From contig JAPLFJ010000013.1 in assembly GCA_026390735.1 (NCBI GenBank), positions 1-64,000 of the forward strand: a DNA stretch of 64,000 bases, read 5' to 3'. Positions 54,230 through 62,933 of this stretch are shown here, piece after piece. Both the position numbers and the translations under genes were made by a program. Position 1 is the stretch's first letter, and each line of letters starts with the position of its first letter. The stretch comes from Ignavibacteriota bacterium. Its GTDB lineage: Bacteria; Bacteroidota; Ignavibacteria; Tepidaquicellales; Tepidaquicellaceae. Below the pieces are notes generated by a model. The model saw nothing but the letters and a program-made list of their open reading frames with translations, ran no database searches and was not told the DNA's origin.

Positions 54230-55897
54230 ATGATAAATATATTAAAATATTTTGACGAGAAAAAGAATATGAAGAAAATCTATCTTTTTCTCGTTGTCTT
54301 TTTAATACTGATTAAAGTCCATTCTATAGTAACAACCGATATACAGCCCTGGGACGAGGGAATGTACACAACGCGTGTGCTTTCTATTAAAGAGTCAGGG
54401 GACATCATTGACCAGAGCCAGCATTCAGTTGGGAAGTTCTATTCAGGCTCGCATCCTCCTCTGTTAATATGGATGGGTTATTTAGCAACTTCGGTTTTCG
54501 GAATGAATAACGTAGTCCTGAAAGGTCTGATATTTATATTCAGTCTTGCAGTGTTATGGCTGCTGATGAAGATAGGAGCAAATGTTTATTCGCCGAGGGC
54601 GGGGATTATTGCCGCTATAATATTCTGCAGTAATCTGATATTCAATATATTCGGGAAGAGATTCCAGTTCGACATTCCATACACATTCCTTATACTTCTT
54701 TCGTTCTTATTTTTCCTGAAATATCTTGATACGGAAGAGAAGAAATACAACTATTACAGCGGGATTGTATTCGGGTTTTGCCTGATGATTAAAATCCTTG
54801 TGGGATTCTTTATTCCGATGGCAATCTTTATATGGTATATACTTTTCAGGAATAAGACTAAGTACACATTAAAAGACCTTGTTGTGCTAAGCGTTATTGG
54901 TATTGCGATTGCAGCGCCGTGGCACGCGTATATGTTCATAAAGTACGGCTGGGAATTCTTTAATTGGTTCTTCTTCTATCACATATACGAAAGAGCGTTG
55001 ATAGGTGTTGAACACAACACTAAGGGCTCGGGGTATATTTACCATATAAATTATTTGCTTACAATACTTCCGTTTGGTGCGATAATACTGTTCGGTGCAT
55101 TTAAGAAGTTGATGAATGTTAAGTCTTTAAAAGCCAAAGAAGCGTTTATACTTGTCTGGTTTCTGATTGGGTTTATAATCATAACTCTGTTCAAGACAAA
55201 GCTTGAAGTATACATACTTCTGATTCTGACACCGGGAGTATTCATTGCAGGAGCATATCTGGAATTGATGGATACATTATCAAAGAGAGAGAAACTGATG
55301 CTGCTTGCGATAACTTCCTTCAACATATTCTGGGCGGTGTTGAATTACTTCAGGATTGAGATGTCGTATCCTGTAAATTCAGAGACGCTGCCGAAAGTAA
55401 TAATAGTATCATCTATCTGGTTTGTTATTTCGGGTGTAACAGTTTTCTTTTACATAAGGAAAGACTATTCAGTATCAAAGTTCTTTTATTCGTTTATTCT
55501 GATATTTCTGTTCTTCATCAACATTCTTTATGCAGTCAGGATTCCGTACTGGGAGAATTCATTCAGGATAACCGATGTACAGCACGAGATTGAAAACAGC
55601 GGGTACAGGAAACTGATATATGTCGGTTCAAACTACAGGCACAATCCGCAGTTCAGTTTCTACTTTGACGGGCTTGACCTTGGATGGACGAACACAAAAT
55701 ACGACTTCACATTTCTCGATACAAAAAACGGGATTGATTCTGTCAGGAAAATACTTGATAATGCAGGTGATAAAGTTAACGTAATAATAGAAAAGGATAA
55801 AATAAACCGCAGTGACTACTTTGAATCTAAACTTGTGGTTGATGATAAGTATAAATTAATCCTTAAATGCACAGGATATGAACTTTACAGAAAGTAA
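54230..55897 (+). CDS. Glycosyltransferase family 39-type membrane protein
   Basis: A 555-residue integral membrane protein with about eleven helices. The first periplasmic loop holds the ArnT/PMT-type motif with an acidic residue (DIQPWDEGMYTTR), followed by SGSHPPLLIWMGY. Such enzymes transfer sugars from polyprenyl-phosphate carriers. The start may be the ATG 13 codons later (MKKIYLFL). It heads the glycan gene run, though a repeat lies between it and the next gene. Confidence 0.85.
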   Translation: MINILKYFDEKKNMKKIYLFLVVFLILIKVHSIVTTDIQPWDEGMYTTRVLSIKESGDIIDQSQHSVGKFYSGSHPPLLIWMGYLATSVFGMNNVVLKGLIFIFSLAVLWLLMKIGANVYSPRAGIIAAIIFCSNLIFNIFGKRFQFDIPYTFLILLSFLFFLKYLDTEEKKYNYYSGIVFGFCLMIKILVGFFIPMAIFIWYILFRNKTKYTLKDLVVLSVIGIAIAAPWHAYMFIKYGWEFFNWFFFYHIYERALIGVEHNTKGSGYIYHINYLLTILPFGAIILFGAFKKLMNVKSLKAKEAFILVWFLIGFIIITLFKTKLEVYILLILTPGVFIAGAYLELMDTLSKREKLMLLAITSFNIFWAVLNYFRIEMSYPVNSETLPKVIIVSSIWFVISGVTVFFYIRKDYSVSKFFYSFILIFLFFINILYAVRIPYWENSFRITDVQHEIENSGYRKLIYVGSNYRHNPQFSFYFDGLDLGWTNTKYDFTFLDTKNGIDSVRKILDNAGDKVNVIIEKDKINRSDYFESKLVVDDKYKLILKCTGYELYRK

Positions 55898-55904
55898 GTT
55901 TTTA

Positions 55905-55949
55905 GATTCCCCTCCTTGGAGGGGTACGGCGGAGCCGGGGGTGGGTTTT
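55905..55949. repeat. Dispersed GC-rich repeat after the GT39 gene
   Basis: A CCCCTCC-tt-GGAGGGG hairpin (55909-55924) followed by ACGGCGGAGCCGGGGGTGGG. This belongs to the common Bacteroidota intergenic repeat type CCCCTCCTTGGAGGGG. A related form is at 40157. Confidence 0.7.
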
Positions 55950-55980
55950 TACAAATGCTAATAGAATATTATAAATCACA

Positions 55981-56946
55981 TTGGAAATAATTAAAACTGA
56001 CATATTTAAATCAACAGAGTGGAATGATTTCCTGAATGCAAACTATAATCTGTTTTACGACAGGAAGTTTCTTGACTACAATAATGTCTTTAATAAAGAT
56101 ATTAAGTGGCATCATTTAATGTTCAAGGATAAAAATAAGATTCATGCGATTCTGAACGGCAATGAAAGAACAGATAAGGACGGCAAAATTTATGTATCCT
56201 GTGATGGTGTCAGCTTTGGCGGGTTTATATTCAGCGAAAAGGTAAAAATCTCTGAGATGATTGAAATCCTTAAAGAATTCAAAAAGTATCTGAAGGAAAA
56301 CGGATTTGTTAAATGTATTTTGAGAAATCCTCCTAATCTTTATCAGTCAAAGTTTAATGAAGAGTATGAATATGCTATGCTGCTTGAAGGTTTTCAGGTT
56401 AACAAGTATGCGATTACAAACATAATAGATTTAAACCTCTTTGAGTTTGAAAAACTTAAGAATCCAAAGAAGCGCTCAATACAGAAATCGGCAAGGAATA
56501 TTGAAGTTGAATTAATCGATAATGCCGTTACCGAAAGCAGCCTGAAAGAATTTTATGACATACTGTTTAATAACCGTGAACTGAAGAATGTTACACCAAC
56601 ACATTCATTACAGGAACTGGTCTTTCTGAAGAATAATCTTCCTGAGAGGATAATATTATTCTCTGCGAAAATTGACCACAAAATAGTGGGTGTATGCACA
56701 TTATTCCTTGTGAAGAAAGATGTGGTTCTGAACTTCTACCTTGCGGCAGATGAAGAACATAAGAAAGACAGGGTGTCGGATTATTTGCTTTATAATTCAA
56801 TAGAGTGGTCGAAGAAGAATAAATACCGTTTGTACGATATCGGAACTTCAAACATAGGCAATGTACTGCTTCAGGGGTTGTTCGATTTCAAGAAGAAGTT
56901 TATGGCAGACGGTTTCCTGAGAAAAAGTTATTCAATTAATCTTTAA
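55981..56946 (+). CDS. FemAB/GNAT-like acyltransferase
   Basis: A 321-residue protein with the double-GNAT architecture of FemAB/CelD-like proteins (Acetyltransf_6). The C-terminal half is typical: IVGVCTLFLVKKDVVLNFYL, then SDYLLYNSIEWSKKNKYRLYDIGTS and LLQGLFDFKKKF (in parts). In glycan clusters such proteins add acyl or amino-acid groups to amino sugars. The start is TTG at 55981; no ATG fits. It stands 10 bp before the epimerase gene. Confidence 0.82.
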   Translation: MEIIKTDIFKSTEWNDFLNANYNLFYDRKFLDYNNVFNKDIKWHHLMFKDKNKIHAILNGNERTDKDGKIYVSCDGVSFGGFIFSEKVKISEMIEILKEFKKYLKENGFVKCILRNPPNLYQSKFNEEYEYAMLLEGFQVNKYAITNIIDLNLFEFEKLKNPKKRSIQKSARNIEVELIDNAVTESSLKEFYDILFNNRELKNVTPTHSLQELVFLKNNLPERIILFSAKIDHKIVGVCTLFLVKKDVVLNFYLAADEEHKKDRVSDYLLYNSIEWSKKNKYRLYDIGTSNIGNVLLQGLFDFKKKFMADGFLRKSYSINL

Positions 56947-56955
56947 TTATATAAT

Positions 56956-57924
56956 ATGAGTATTAAAAACAAAAGAATCTTACTGACAGGCGGAGGTGGT
57001 TTTATAGGCAGCAGGCTGGCGGAACTGCTTAGCAAGGATAACGAACTTTTAATCTATGATATTTTTAAACGTGATTCATTGAAGTATAAGAAAATCACAA
57101 AAGGTAATGTAAAGATTATAAACGGTGACGTAACCGACTTTGAACCTTTCAAAAAGGCAACAGAAGACTTTAAGCCGCAGGTGGCGCTTCACCTTGCCGC
57201 TATTGCGGGTGTTGATACTGTTATAAACAACCCCGTAAAGACACTTGAAGTAAACATACTCGGTACGTTTAACTTTGTAAGAGCACTCGAGAAATACAGC
57301 AGTAAGCTGGAAAGAGTTGTTAACTTTTCAACGAGTGAAGTACTCGGCGCTTATTCTTATAAGTCATCGGAGAAATCATCAACTAACCTTGCACCGGTTG
57401 GTGAAGGGCGCTGGACATATTCAATCAGCAAGGTAACGGGCGAGCATTTACTCTACAGTTATTTTAAGACAAGAGGATATCCTGCGTTGTCGATAAGACC
57501 GTTTAATATATACGGACCCGGGCAGATTGGTGAAGGAGCAATACAGATATTCATTAAGAATGCAGTTCTGAACAAGAACATAGAAATACACGGAGTAGGA
57601 GACCAGATTCGTTCGTGGTGTTACATTGATGATATGATTAACGGAACGATGCTTTGTCTGACTAATAAGAAAGCAATCGGAGAGATATTCAACATTGGTA
57701 ATCCGAGAGGAACGGTAACAATCACATCACTTGCTGAAAAGATACTTTCGCTCTGCAAGACAAAATCGAAGTTGAAATATGTACCAAAGAACTATGTAGA
57801 TGTTGAGCTCAGAATACCGAGCATTGAGAAAGCAGAAAAATTACTGGGATTTGTACCGAAGGTAAGTCTTGACGAAGGAATAATAGAAACTTTCAAATGG
57901 TATAAAAAACATTTTAACAAATGA
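56956..57924 (+). CDS. NAD-dependent sugar epimerase/dehydratase
   Basis: A 322-residue extended SDR. NAD-binding GGGGFIGSRL (12-21), the STSEVLG strand (125-131) and catalytic YSISK (Tyr155, Lys159) are all present, plus RPFNIYGPGQ and RSWCYIDD, motifs of nucleotide-sugar epimerases and 4,6-dehydratases. The substrate cannot be told from sequence. It overlaps the formyltransferase start by 4 bp (ATGA). Confidence 0.92.
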   Translation: MSIKNKRILLTGGGGFIGSRLAELLSKDNELLIYDIFKRDSLKYKKITKGNVKIINGDVTDFEPFKKATEDFKPQVALHLAAIAGVDTVINNPVKTLEVNILGTFNFVRALEKYSSKLERVVNFSTSEVLGAYSYKSSEKSSTNLAPVGEGRWTYSISKVTGEHLLYSYFKTRGYPALSIRPFNIYGPGQIGEGAIQIFIKNAVLNKNIEIHGVGDQIRSWCYIDDMINGTMLCLTNKKAIGEIFNIGNPRGTVTITSLAEKILSLCKTKSKLKYVPKNYVDVELRIPSIEKAEKLLGFVPKVSLDEGIIETFKWYKKHFNK

Positions 57925-58835
57925 AATACTTTGTACTGGCATTCGGCGAAATGAGTTTAAGGTCTGTGGGTGATTTAATCAGCATGGGCAGTGTACCTGC
58001 TTTTGTGATTACTCATAAAAGTTATTTTTATGATGAGTATAAAGAAAAGTTCTACGATAAACTTGAAGAACTATGCAGTGCAAACAACGTTGAGTTACTG
58101 AAGACCGATAAGGTAACAGAGTTAAAGGACAGAATAAAAGAAACAGAAGTAGGGATATGTGCAGGATTTATGGAAATAATAAAGAATGATGTGTTTGATG
58201 CACCGAAGTTCGGAATACTGAACCTGCATTGCGGTGAATTGCCAGAATACAGGGGACGTGCGCCGATATCGCGGACTATAATTGACGGAAGAGATTCGCT
58301 GTTTATGACGCTGCACAAAGTTGATGAGGGAGTTGACTCGGGAGATGTATTGCTCGAGAAAGCTCTGTTCATAGAAGAAGATGACGATGTTAACACATTG
58401 TATTATAAATGTTCAATCAACAGCGCATCGATAATACGTGACGGACTTGAAATGCTCAGGACAAACAAAGCAGATTCATTCAGGAAACAGGAAATATCAG
58501 AAAAGAATAAACCGCATAAGAAGATAACAGATGAAGAGAGGAAGATCGACTGGCAGGTAAGCGTAAAGCATATATTCAATAAAATCAGGGCATTGACAAT
58601 TCCGTACCCTGCGGCATTTACTCATTTAAACGGAGTGCAGTACAATTTCTTAAAAGCAAAGCCTGTGTATTCGAGTAACATATCCGATAAGTTTGGTATT
58701 ATTTATGAGGTTCATACTGATTTTATACTTATAAACTGTAAGAACGGAATACTTATGGTTTATGACATAAGAGACAAGGATATGGAAATAGCAGAAATCA
58801 AATCAACATTCAAAGAAGGAGACATTTTTAATTGA
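57921..58835 (+). CDS. Sugar N-formyltransferase (methionyl-tRNA formyltransferase-like)
   Basis: A 304-residue formyl_trans_N protein. The catalytic triad of the fold is visible: Asn101 and His103 in LNLHCGELPEYRG, and Asp139 in EGVDSGDVL. A C-terminal domain of about 90 residues follows. Given its glycan-operon setting, it probably formylates a nucleotide-linked amino sugar with N10-formyl-tetrahydrofolate, and not Met-tRNA. It overlaps its neighbours at both ends by 4 bp. Confidence 0.88.
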   Translation: MKYFVLAFGEMSLRSVGDLISMGSVPAFVITHKSYFYDEYKEKFYDKLEELCSANNVELLKTDKVTELKDRIKETEVGICAGFMEIIKNDVFDAPKFGILNLHCGELPEYRGRAPISRTIIDGRDSLFMTLHKVDEGVDSGDVLLEKALFIEEDDDVNTLYYKCSINSASIIRDGLEMLRTNKADSFRKQEISEKNKPHKKITDEERKIDWQVSVKHIFNKIRALTIPYPAAFTHLNGVQYNFLKAKPVYSSNISDKFGIIYEVHTDFILINCKNGILMVYDIRDKDMEIAEIKSTFKEGDIFN

Positions 58836-59569
58836 AAATAACAGACGGACATATACATATCGGACAATGGAGTGATGTATTTTTAAATTACAACTCAACC
58901 ATTGAAGAAGCAGTAACAGTGATGAAGGAATCGGGAGTGAGTTCTGCTATAGCGCTTCCCTGTGATACGTTTGAGAATGAGAAGTTGCTTAAGGATATAT
59001 TATCTGTAAAGGATTTTGTGTTTCACTTTGCTGCATGGATTAATCCGGGAGATAAAACACTCGATAAGTTTTTGGGAGAAAATTCAAAGCATATAAAGTG
59101 TCTTAAGTTCCATCCGTCTTTTCAGAGAAAGAATGTACTTGACGAAAGTTTCCAGAAGTACTTTGATTATGCAGAAGAACTGAAGATACCCGTAATAATT
59201 CATTGCGGAAGGTGGAAAGAGATTGCGAGTTTTGATTTCCCGATAGCACTGGCAAAGCAAAGACCCGGATTAAACATAATACTTGCGCACTTAGGCGGTG
59301 ACCAGCCATCGCTGTGTACTTCCTGTGCGACGAGTGTAAAGGAAAGCGGAGCTGATAATCTGTACCTCGGAACGGAATCAGTAAGAGAGTTTTACTTTGT
59401 TAATGAAGTAGTCAAGACAGTCGGTGCCGGGAAGGTTATATTCGGAAGCGATTATAATCTTGGCTTGCCTAAAATGTACATACCTATAGTTGAAAGTCTG
59501 AAGATATCCCAGGAAGAAAAGGAATTAATATTCTCCGGAAATGTATCGAGACTGCTGAACATTGAGTAA
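58832..59569 (+). CDS. Amidohydrolase (TatD/metal-dependent hydrolase type)
   Basis: A 245-residue TIM-barrel metal hydrolase. The first metal site is DGHIHIG (residues 4-10); LKFHPSFQ, VIIHCGRW, ILAHLGG and FGSDYNL supply later ligands. It resembles amidohydrolase_2 proteins. Start is TTG, overlapping the formyltransferase stop. Within a glycan operon it might deacylate or decarboxylate a sugar intermediate, but the substrate is not evident. Confidence 0.85.
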   Translation: MKITDGHIHIGQWSDVFLNYNSTIEEAVTVMKESGVSSAIALPCDTFENEKLLKDILSVKDFVFHFAAWINPGDKTLDKFLGENSKHIKCLKFHPSFQRKNVLDESFQKYFDYAEELKIPVIIHCGRWKEIASFDFPIALAKQRPGLNIILAHLGGDQPSLCTSCATSVKESGADNLYLGTESVREFYFVNEVVKTVGAGKVIFGSDYNLGLPKMYIPIVESLKISQEEKELIFSGNVSRLLNIE

Positions 59570-60608
59570 GAACATATTACATATTGCACCACAGAACTTT
59601 GCAGGAATGCCTTTCGACTTTATGAAGATGCAGACAGAGGCAGGTTATAAATCACGTCTGGTTACAATGTTTCAGAACACATTAAACTTCGAAGAAGACT
59701 TATCGCTTGGTTTTAAACTTCCAGTAAGCAATGCCGCGAAGAAATGGCGTGATTCAAAGATGACAGGTTTGAAATACTATGAACCTAAGAACATACTTGA
59801 GAGTACGTACTTTAAACTTCGTGATTTTAAGAACAGTCCGAAGATAAACAGTTTTATAGACGAGCATAAGTTATACGATTACGATGTTTATCACTTTGAC
59901 GGTGGGATGGACTTCTATCGTGACCTGCGGTTTGCGAAAGAACTAAAACGCAGAGGCAAAAAGATTGTGTGTTGTTATTTCGGAAGTGATTTAAGGAGCA
60001 GGGGAGTGTTTAAGGAACTTGACGAAATGAGTGACCTGAACCTTACTGTAGAATATGACCATTTACAGCTTCACAAGAAGGTACATTATCTTTTCTTCCC
60101 GTTCGATGTGAAGAAGGTGGAGTATAAGTATGCTCAGTCGGACAGAGTAAAGATAATACACTCACCTACGAACCGCTTGTACAAAGGAACGGACAAGATA
60201 CTTGCAGTTATAGATGAACTGAAGAAGTCTTATGATTTCGATTTCATACTTGCAGAACATATACCGAGAGAGAAGTTACTTGAGATGAAAAGGGAGTGCA
60301 ATCTGTCCATTGACCAGGTAGGCGGTGAGTTAGGCGGTTCAGGGTACGGTAGAAACTCAATAGAGAACCTTGCAATGGGATTGCCGACGATAACTGAGTT
60401 CTTTGGTGAGTATCTGGATTTTCTTCCCGAGAATCCTTTTATAACGTGTGATATACATAATCTTAAGGATACAATAATAAGGTTTGTGAAGAATGCTGAT
60501 ATGTTAAAAGAGTTTTCGGAGAATGGAAGAAAATGGGTTGAGAAATATCATTCATATGAGGCAGTGAACAAAAGAGTTGAAGAACTTTATACGGAGTACG
60601 GCATTTGA
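59562..60608 (+). CDS. Glycosyltransferase, GT4-like
   Basis: A 348-residue GT-B fold protein. The N-terminus (ILHIAPQNFAGMPFDFMKMQTE shortened) and the C-terminal nucleotide-sugar site (SIDQVGGELGGSGYGRNSIE, then MGLPTI) are typical of a divergent GT4-like enzyme, with E-x7-E replaced by a GYGRNSIENLAMGLP arrangement. Start is TTG, overlapping the amidohydrolase by 8 bp. It probably adds a sugar to the lipid-linked glycan exported by the next gene's product. Confidence 0.82.
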   Translation: MSKNILHIAPQNFAGMPFDFMKMQTEAGYKSRLVTMFQNTLNFEEDLSLGFKLPVSNAAKKWRDSKMTGLKYYEPKNILESTYFKLRDFKNSPKINSFIDEHKLYDYDVYHFDGGMDFYRDLRFAKELKRRGKKIVCCYFGSDLRSRGVFKELDEMSDLNLTVEYDHLQLHKKVHYLFFPFDVKKVEYKYAQSDRVKIIHSPTNRLYKGTDKILAVIDELKKSYDFDFILAEHIPREKLLEMKRECNLSIDQVGGELGGSGYGRNSIENLAMGLPTITEFFGEYLDFLPENPFITCDIHNLKDTIIRFVKNADMLKEFSENGRKWVEKYHSYEAVNKRVEELYTEYGI

Positions 60609-62074
60609 GTAACAAGCACATAAAGGATTTATTCTCGCAGACAACTATATATGGTGTAGGATTGCTTGCAAACAAAGCAATATCCTTTGTGCTGCTGCCT
60701 TTGTACACTTATTATTTCTCGCCTGCTGAATTAGGAGCGTATAATATTGTGCAGTCAATCTGGCTGTTCGTAATACTGTTCTATCTTTACGGGCAGGAGA
60801 CATCTTTCATAAAGATATTCATTGACGGAAAGAATGACGAAGATAAGGCAGAAGTTTATTCCACAACACTGATAATGTTATCTGTTACTTCGTTGCTGTT
60901 TTCCGGTTTATTTTACTTTCTTGCAGGACCGATTACAAATTTATTACACTTTGAAGACCCGGTGAAAGGTGTTAAGTACCTTAAAATACTTTCACTGTTA
61001 TTGTTCACTGATACTATGTTCCGTTTTCCTTTACTGCTGCTGCGTGCAGAGCTGAAAGCCAATAAGTATTTACTGCTTACTATATTATCTTTGTGTGTAA
61101 ACGTAGTACTGAACTTTGTACTTATTATAAATTATCATTATGGTGTAGAAGCAATATTCTACAGTTATATAGCATCAGTCGTAGTTACTTTTATCGCAGG
61201 ACTGCTGATGACCAGGAAGTACTTTGGTTTAAAGTTTTCGTTTGAAAGAGCAAAGCAGATGGTACAGTACGGCAACAAGTTTATATTTGTCGGTGCATTT
61301 ATTTTACTGATTGATGTATCGGACAGATTCTTCCTGAAATATTTCTTTAACGAGGAGGTAGTCGGAATATACAGTGCCAATTACAGACTTGCGTCTGTAA
61401 TGTCACTGCTGATAGCTGCTTTCAGGTTTTCGTGGACACCATATTTTTTAAACCTTGAGAAGAATCCAGAGAACAAGAAAATCATTTCGCAGATATTTAC
61501 GTATTTAGTCTTCACAGGATTATTCTTATTCCTTGCGTTTGCATTGTTTACTGAGCCGATAGTAAAGTTATCGTTCGGAAAGTTCTCATTGCTTGATCCG
61601 AGGTATCAGTCAGGACTGATAATCATACCTTATGTACTGCTTGCTTATTTATTTTCAGGACTGTACTCGGCATTAAGCGTTGCTTCTTTTTATGCAAATA
61701 AAACAAAAGAACTTTTTTATGTATCGGCATTAGGATTATTAATCAACACTGTTTGCAATTTTGTATTAATAACAAAATACGGAATCCTTGGAGCTTCAGT
61801 ATCTACAATGGTTACGTACTTCTTCATGATGATATACATTTATTCGCGGTCACAAAAGATTTATAAAATAGATTTTGAATTACGAAAAATATTTTCACTC
61901 TTCATATTTACGCTTATCATTTATGTACTTTCAGTCATTGTAAAACAAACAGTGAATGAAGTGTATTTTATCATAATTTCCATCATCATCCTAACATTTT
62001 TTCTTATATTCTCAAAAATAATTAAGATCTATAATATAAGTACAGTAAAATCAATACTTACAAGGCAGACCTAA
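60605..62074 (+). CDS. Polysaccharide/lipid-linked oligosaccharide flippase (Wzx-like)
   Basis: A 489-residue membrane protein with about fourteen helices and the MOP-superfamily N-terminus (TTIYGVGLLANKAISFVLLP). It would flip undecaprenyl-linked repeat units across the inner membrane. Start is TTG in a TTGA overlap with the glycosyltransferase stop. Last gene of the run; a promoter and a terminator follow at 62099 and 62180. Confidence 0.92.
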   Translation: MSNKHIKDLFSQTTIYGVGLLANKAISFVLLPLYTYYFSPAELGAYNIVQSIWLFVILFYLYGQETSFIKIFIDGKNDEDKAEVYSTTLIMLSVTSLLFSGLFYFLAGPITNLLHFEDPVKGVKYLKILSLLLFTDTMFRFPLLLLRAELKANKYLLLTILSLCVNVVLNFVLIINYHYGVEAIFYSYIASVVVTFIAGLLMTRKYFGLKFSFERAKQMVQYGNKFIFVGAFILLIDVSDRFFLKYFFNEEVVGIYSANYRLASVMSLLIAAFRFSWTPYFLNLEKNPENKKIISQIFTYLVFTGLFLFLAFALFTEPIVKLSFGKFSLLDPRYQSGLIIIPYVLLAYLFSGLYSALSVASFYANKTKELFYVSALGLLINTVCNFVLITKYGILGASVSTMVTYFFMMIYIYSRSQKIYKIDFELRKIFSLFIFTLIIYVLSVIVKQTVNEVYFIIISIIILTFFLIFSKIIKIYNISTVKSILTRQT

Positions 62075-62098
62075 AGTATAACTTTATTCATTTTTCTC

Positions 62099-62129
62099 TT
62101 GACATTTAATTATAACATAGTTATGTTTG
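62099..62129 (+). promoter_or_regulatory. Strong promoter in the post-flippase gap
   Basis: TTGACA is followed after 17 bp by TATGTT, which extends to TATGTTTG. It therefore satisfies both the sigma-70 pattern and the Bacteroidota TAnnTTTG pattern. No ORF follows before the terminator at 62180. Confidence 0.65.
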
Positions 62130-62134
62130 TAATA

Positions 62135-62217
62135 GATGGATGAGATAAAATAAGAATTACCCTTTCTTATTTAAAACCAATCCGGTTGCCGCCAAAAGCC
62201 AACCGGATTTTTTTATT
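62135..62217 (+). ncRNA. Candidate small RNA
   Basis: A strong promoter (62099-62129) and a strong terminator (62180-62216) define a transcript of about 80 nt without an ORF. The body (from about 62136) is purine-rich and then CCCTTTCTTATTT-like; the 3' end is the terminator stem. No homology can be judged. Confidence 0.45.
62180..62216 (+). terminator. Rho-independent terminator
   Basis: AATCCGGTTG and CAACCGGATT form a perfect 10-bp stem around an 11-nt loop, followed by seven T. It may end both the glycan operon and the short transcript from 62135. Confidence 0.88.
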
Positions 62218-62568
62218 CCCTAACCTAACTACATACTTAAACAATTTTGTTTAGATGTACATACCTTTTAAAAAGACATAATGCAGCGACGAAAATCCAC
62301 AGCAAATTTGAAATATCTAGTTGATGAAATCCAAAGATTAATATTTATCGATTGCAGCAAACGTAAAAATAGTTTATTATGAATATGTATGATAAACCTT
62401 CTGATAAGGCAGTATTATTCTAATAATGCACAGAGCAGTCAATCTAGGCAGCTTAATCAGGTATCCAGGTCGTTTGTAAGTAATAATAATGCTTTATATT
62501 ATATAATGGAAGTATGGACGTTAAAATCTGATATCGCGGTTAAAGGGCATTTATAGATAAGCCATATT
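62218..62568. other. Gene-free region before the third array
   Basis: About 350 bp with no supported gene. A 33-codon frame starts at an ATG at 62281 (MQRRKSTANLKYLVDEIQ...), basic at first, without a ribosome site or a recognisable family. The rest has stops in all frames. Confidence 0.5.
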
Positions 62569-62579
62569 GAAATGAAGTC

Positions 62580-62634
62580 ATAATGGAGGTATAATGGACT
62601 CATAACGGAGTCATAATGGAGTCATAATGCACTC
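62580..62634 (+). repeat. 11-bp-period array, 5 units, core ATAATG
   Basis: ATAATG or ATAACG occurs at 62580, 62591, 62602, 62613 and 62624, exactly 11 bp apart, each followed by five bases (GAGGT, GACTC, GAGTC, GAGTC, CACTC). A weaker unit precedes at 62569. No DUF6266-like gene follows; the next sequence can be read as a basic 47-codon frame without a start codon (62635-62779). Confidence 0.8.
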
Positions 62635-62740
62635 AAGAAGAAAAAAAGACCATCGATTAGGCATTTTGGGGTAAAAAGTGGATATGAAGTGGGACGCAGA
62701 ATATTAGAAAAGGAGAGCAATTATTCTGAATACCGAGAAC

Positions 62741-62818
62741 TGACAAATAATTCAATTTATTTACATATCCGTCAATAATTTCTCAAAATTGTCATTATTA
62801 TTGAAGTATTTGTCATTA
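62741..62818 (+). promoter_or_regulatory. Candidate enhancer sites for the hsp20 promoter
   Basis: TTGTCATTA occurs at 62789 and 62810, 21 bp (two helical turns) apart, and the inverted form TGACAAATAA lies at 62741. They lie 40-110 bp upstream of a sigma-54-like promoter, the expected place for binding sites of a bacterial enhancer-binding protein. Confidence 0.45.
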
Positions 62819-62854
62819 AGAAAAACAAAATAGTGCAATTATAGGCTATAATTT

Positions 62855-62871
62855 CTGGCACGGAGTTTGAT
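62855..62871 (+). promoter_or_regulatory. Sigma-54-type promoter of hsp20
   Basis: CTGGCACGGAGTTTGAT matches the -24 element (TGGCACG) fully. The -12 element reads TTGAT instead of TTGCT/A. Exactly 10 bp separate the GG from the G-x pair, as required. The hsp20 ATG lies 63 bp downstream. Confidence 0.65.
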
Positions 62872-62933
62872 AGTATAAGGAGAGTAATATTGAAAATTAA
62901 AATTAAAAAAAATTAAACATAGGAGATAAAGAA

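Noticed and set aside
62281-62382. 33-codon frame starting MQRRKSTANLKYL
   Set aside because: Too short, no ribosome site and no family; listed only as part of the gene-free region.
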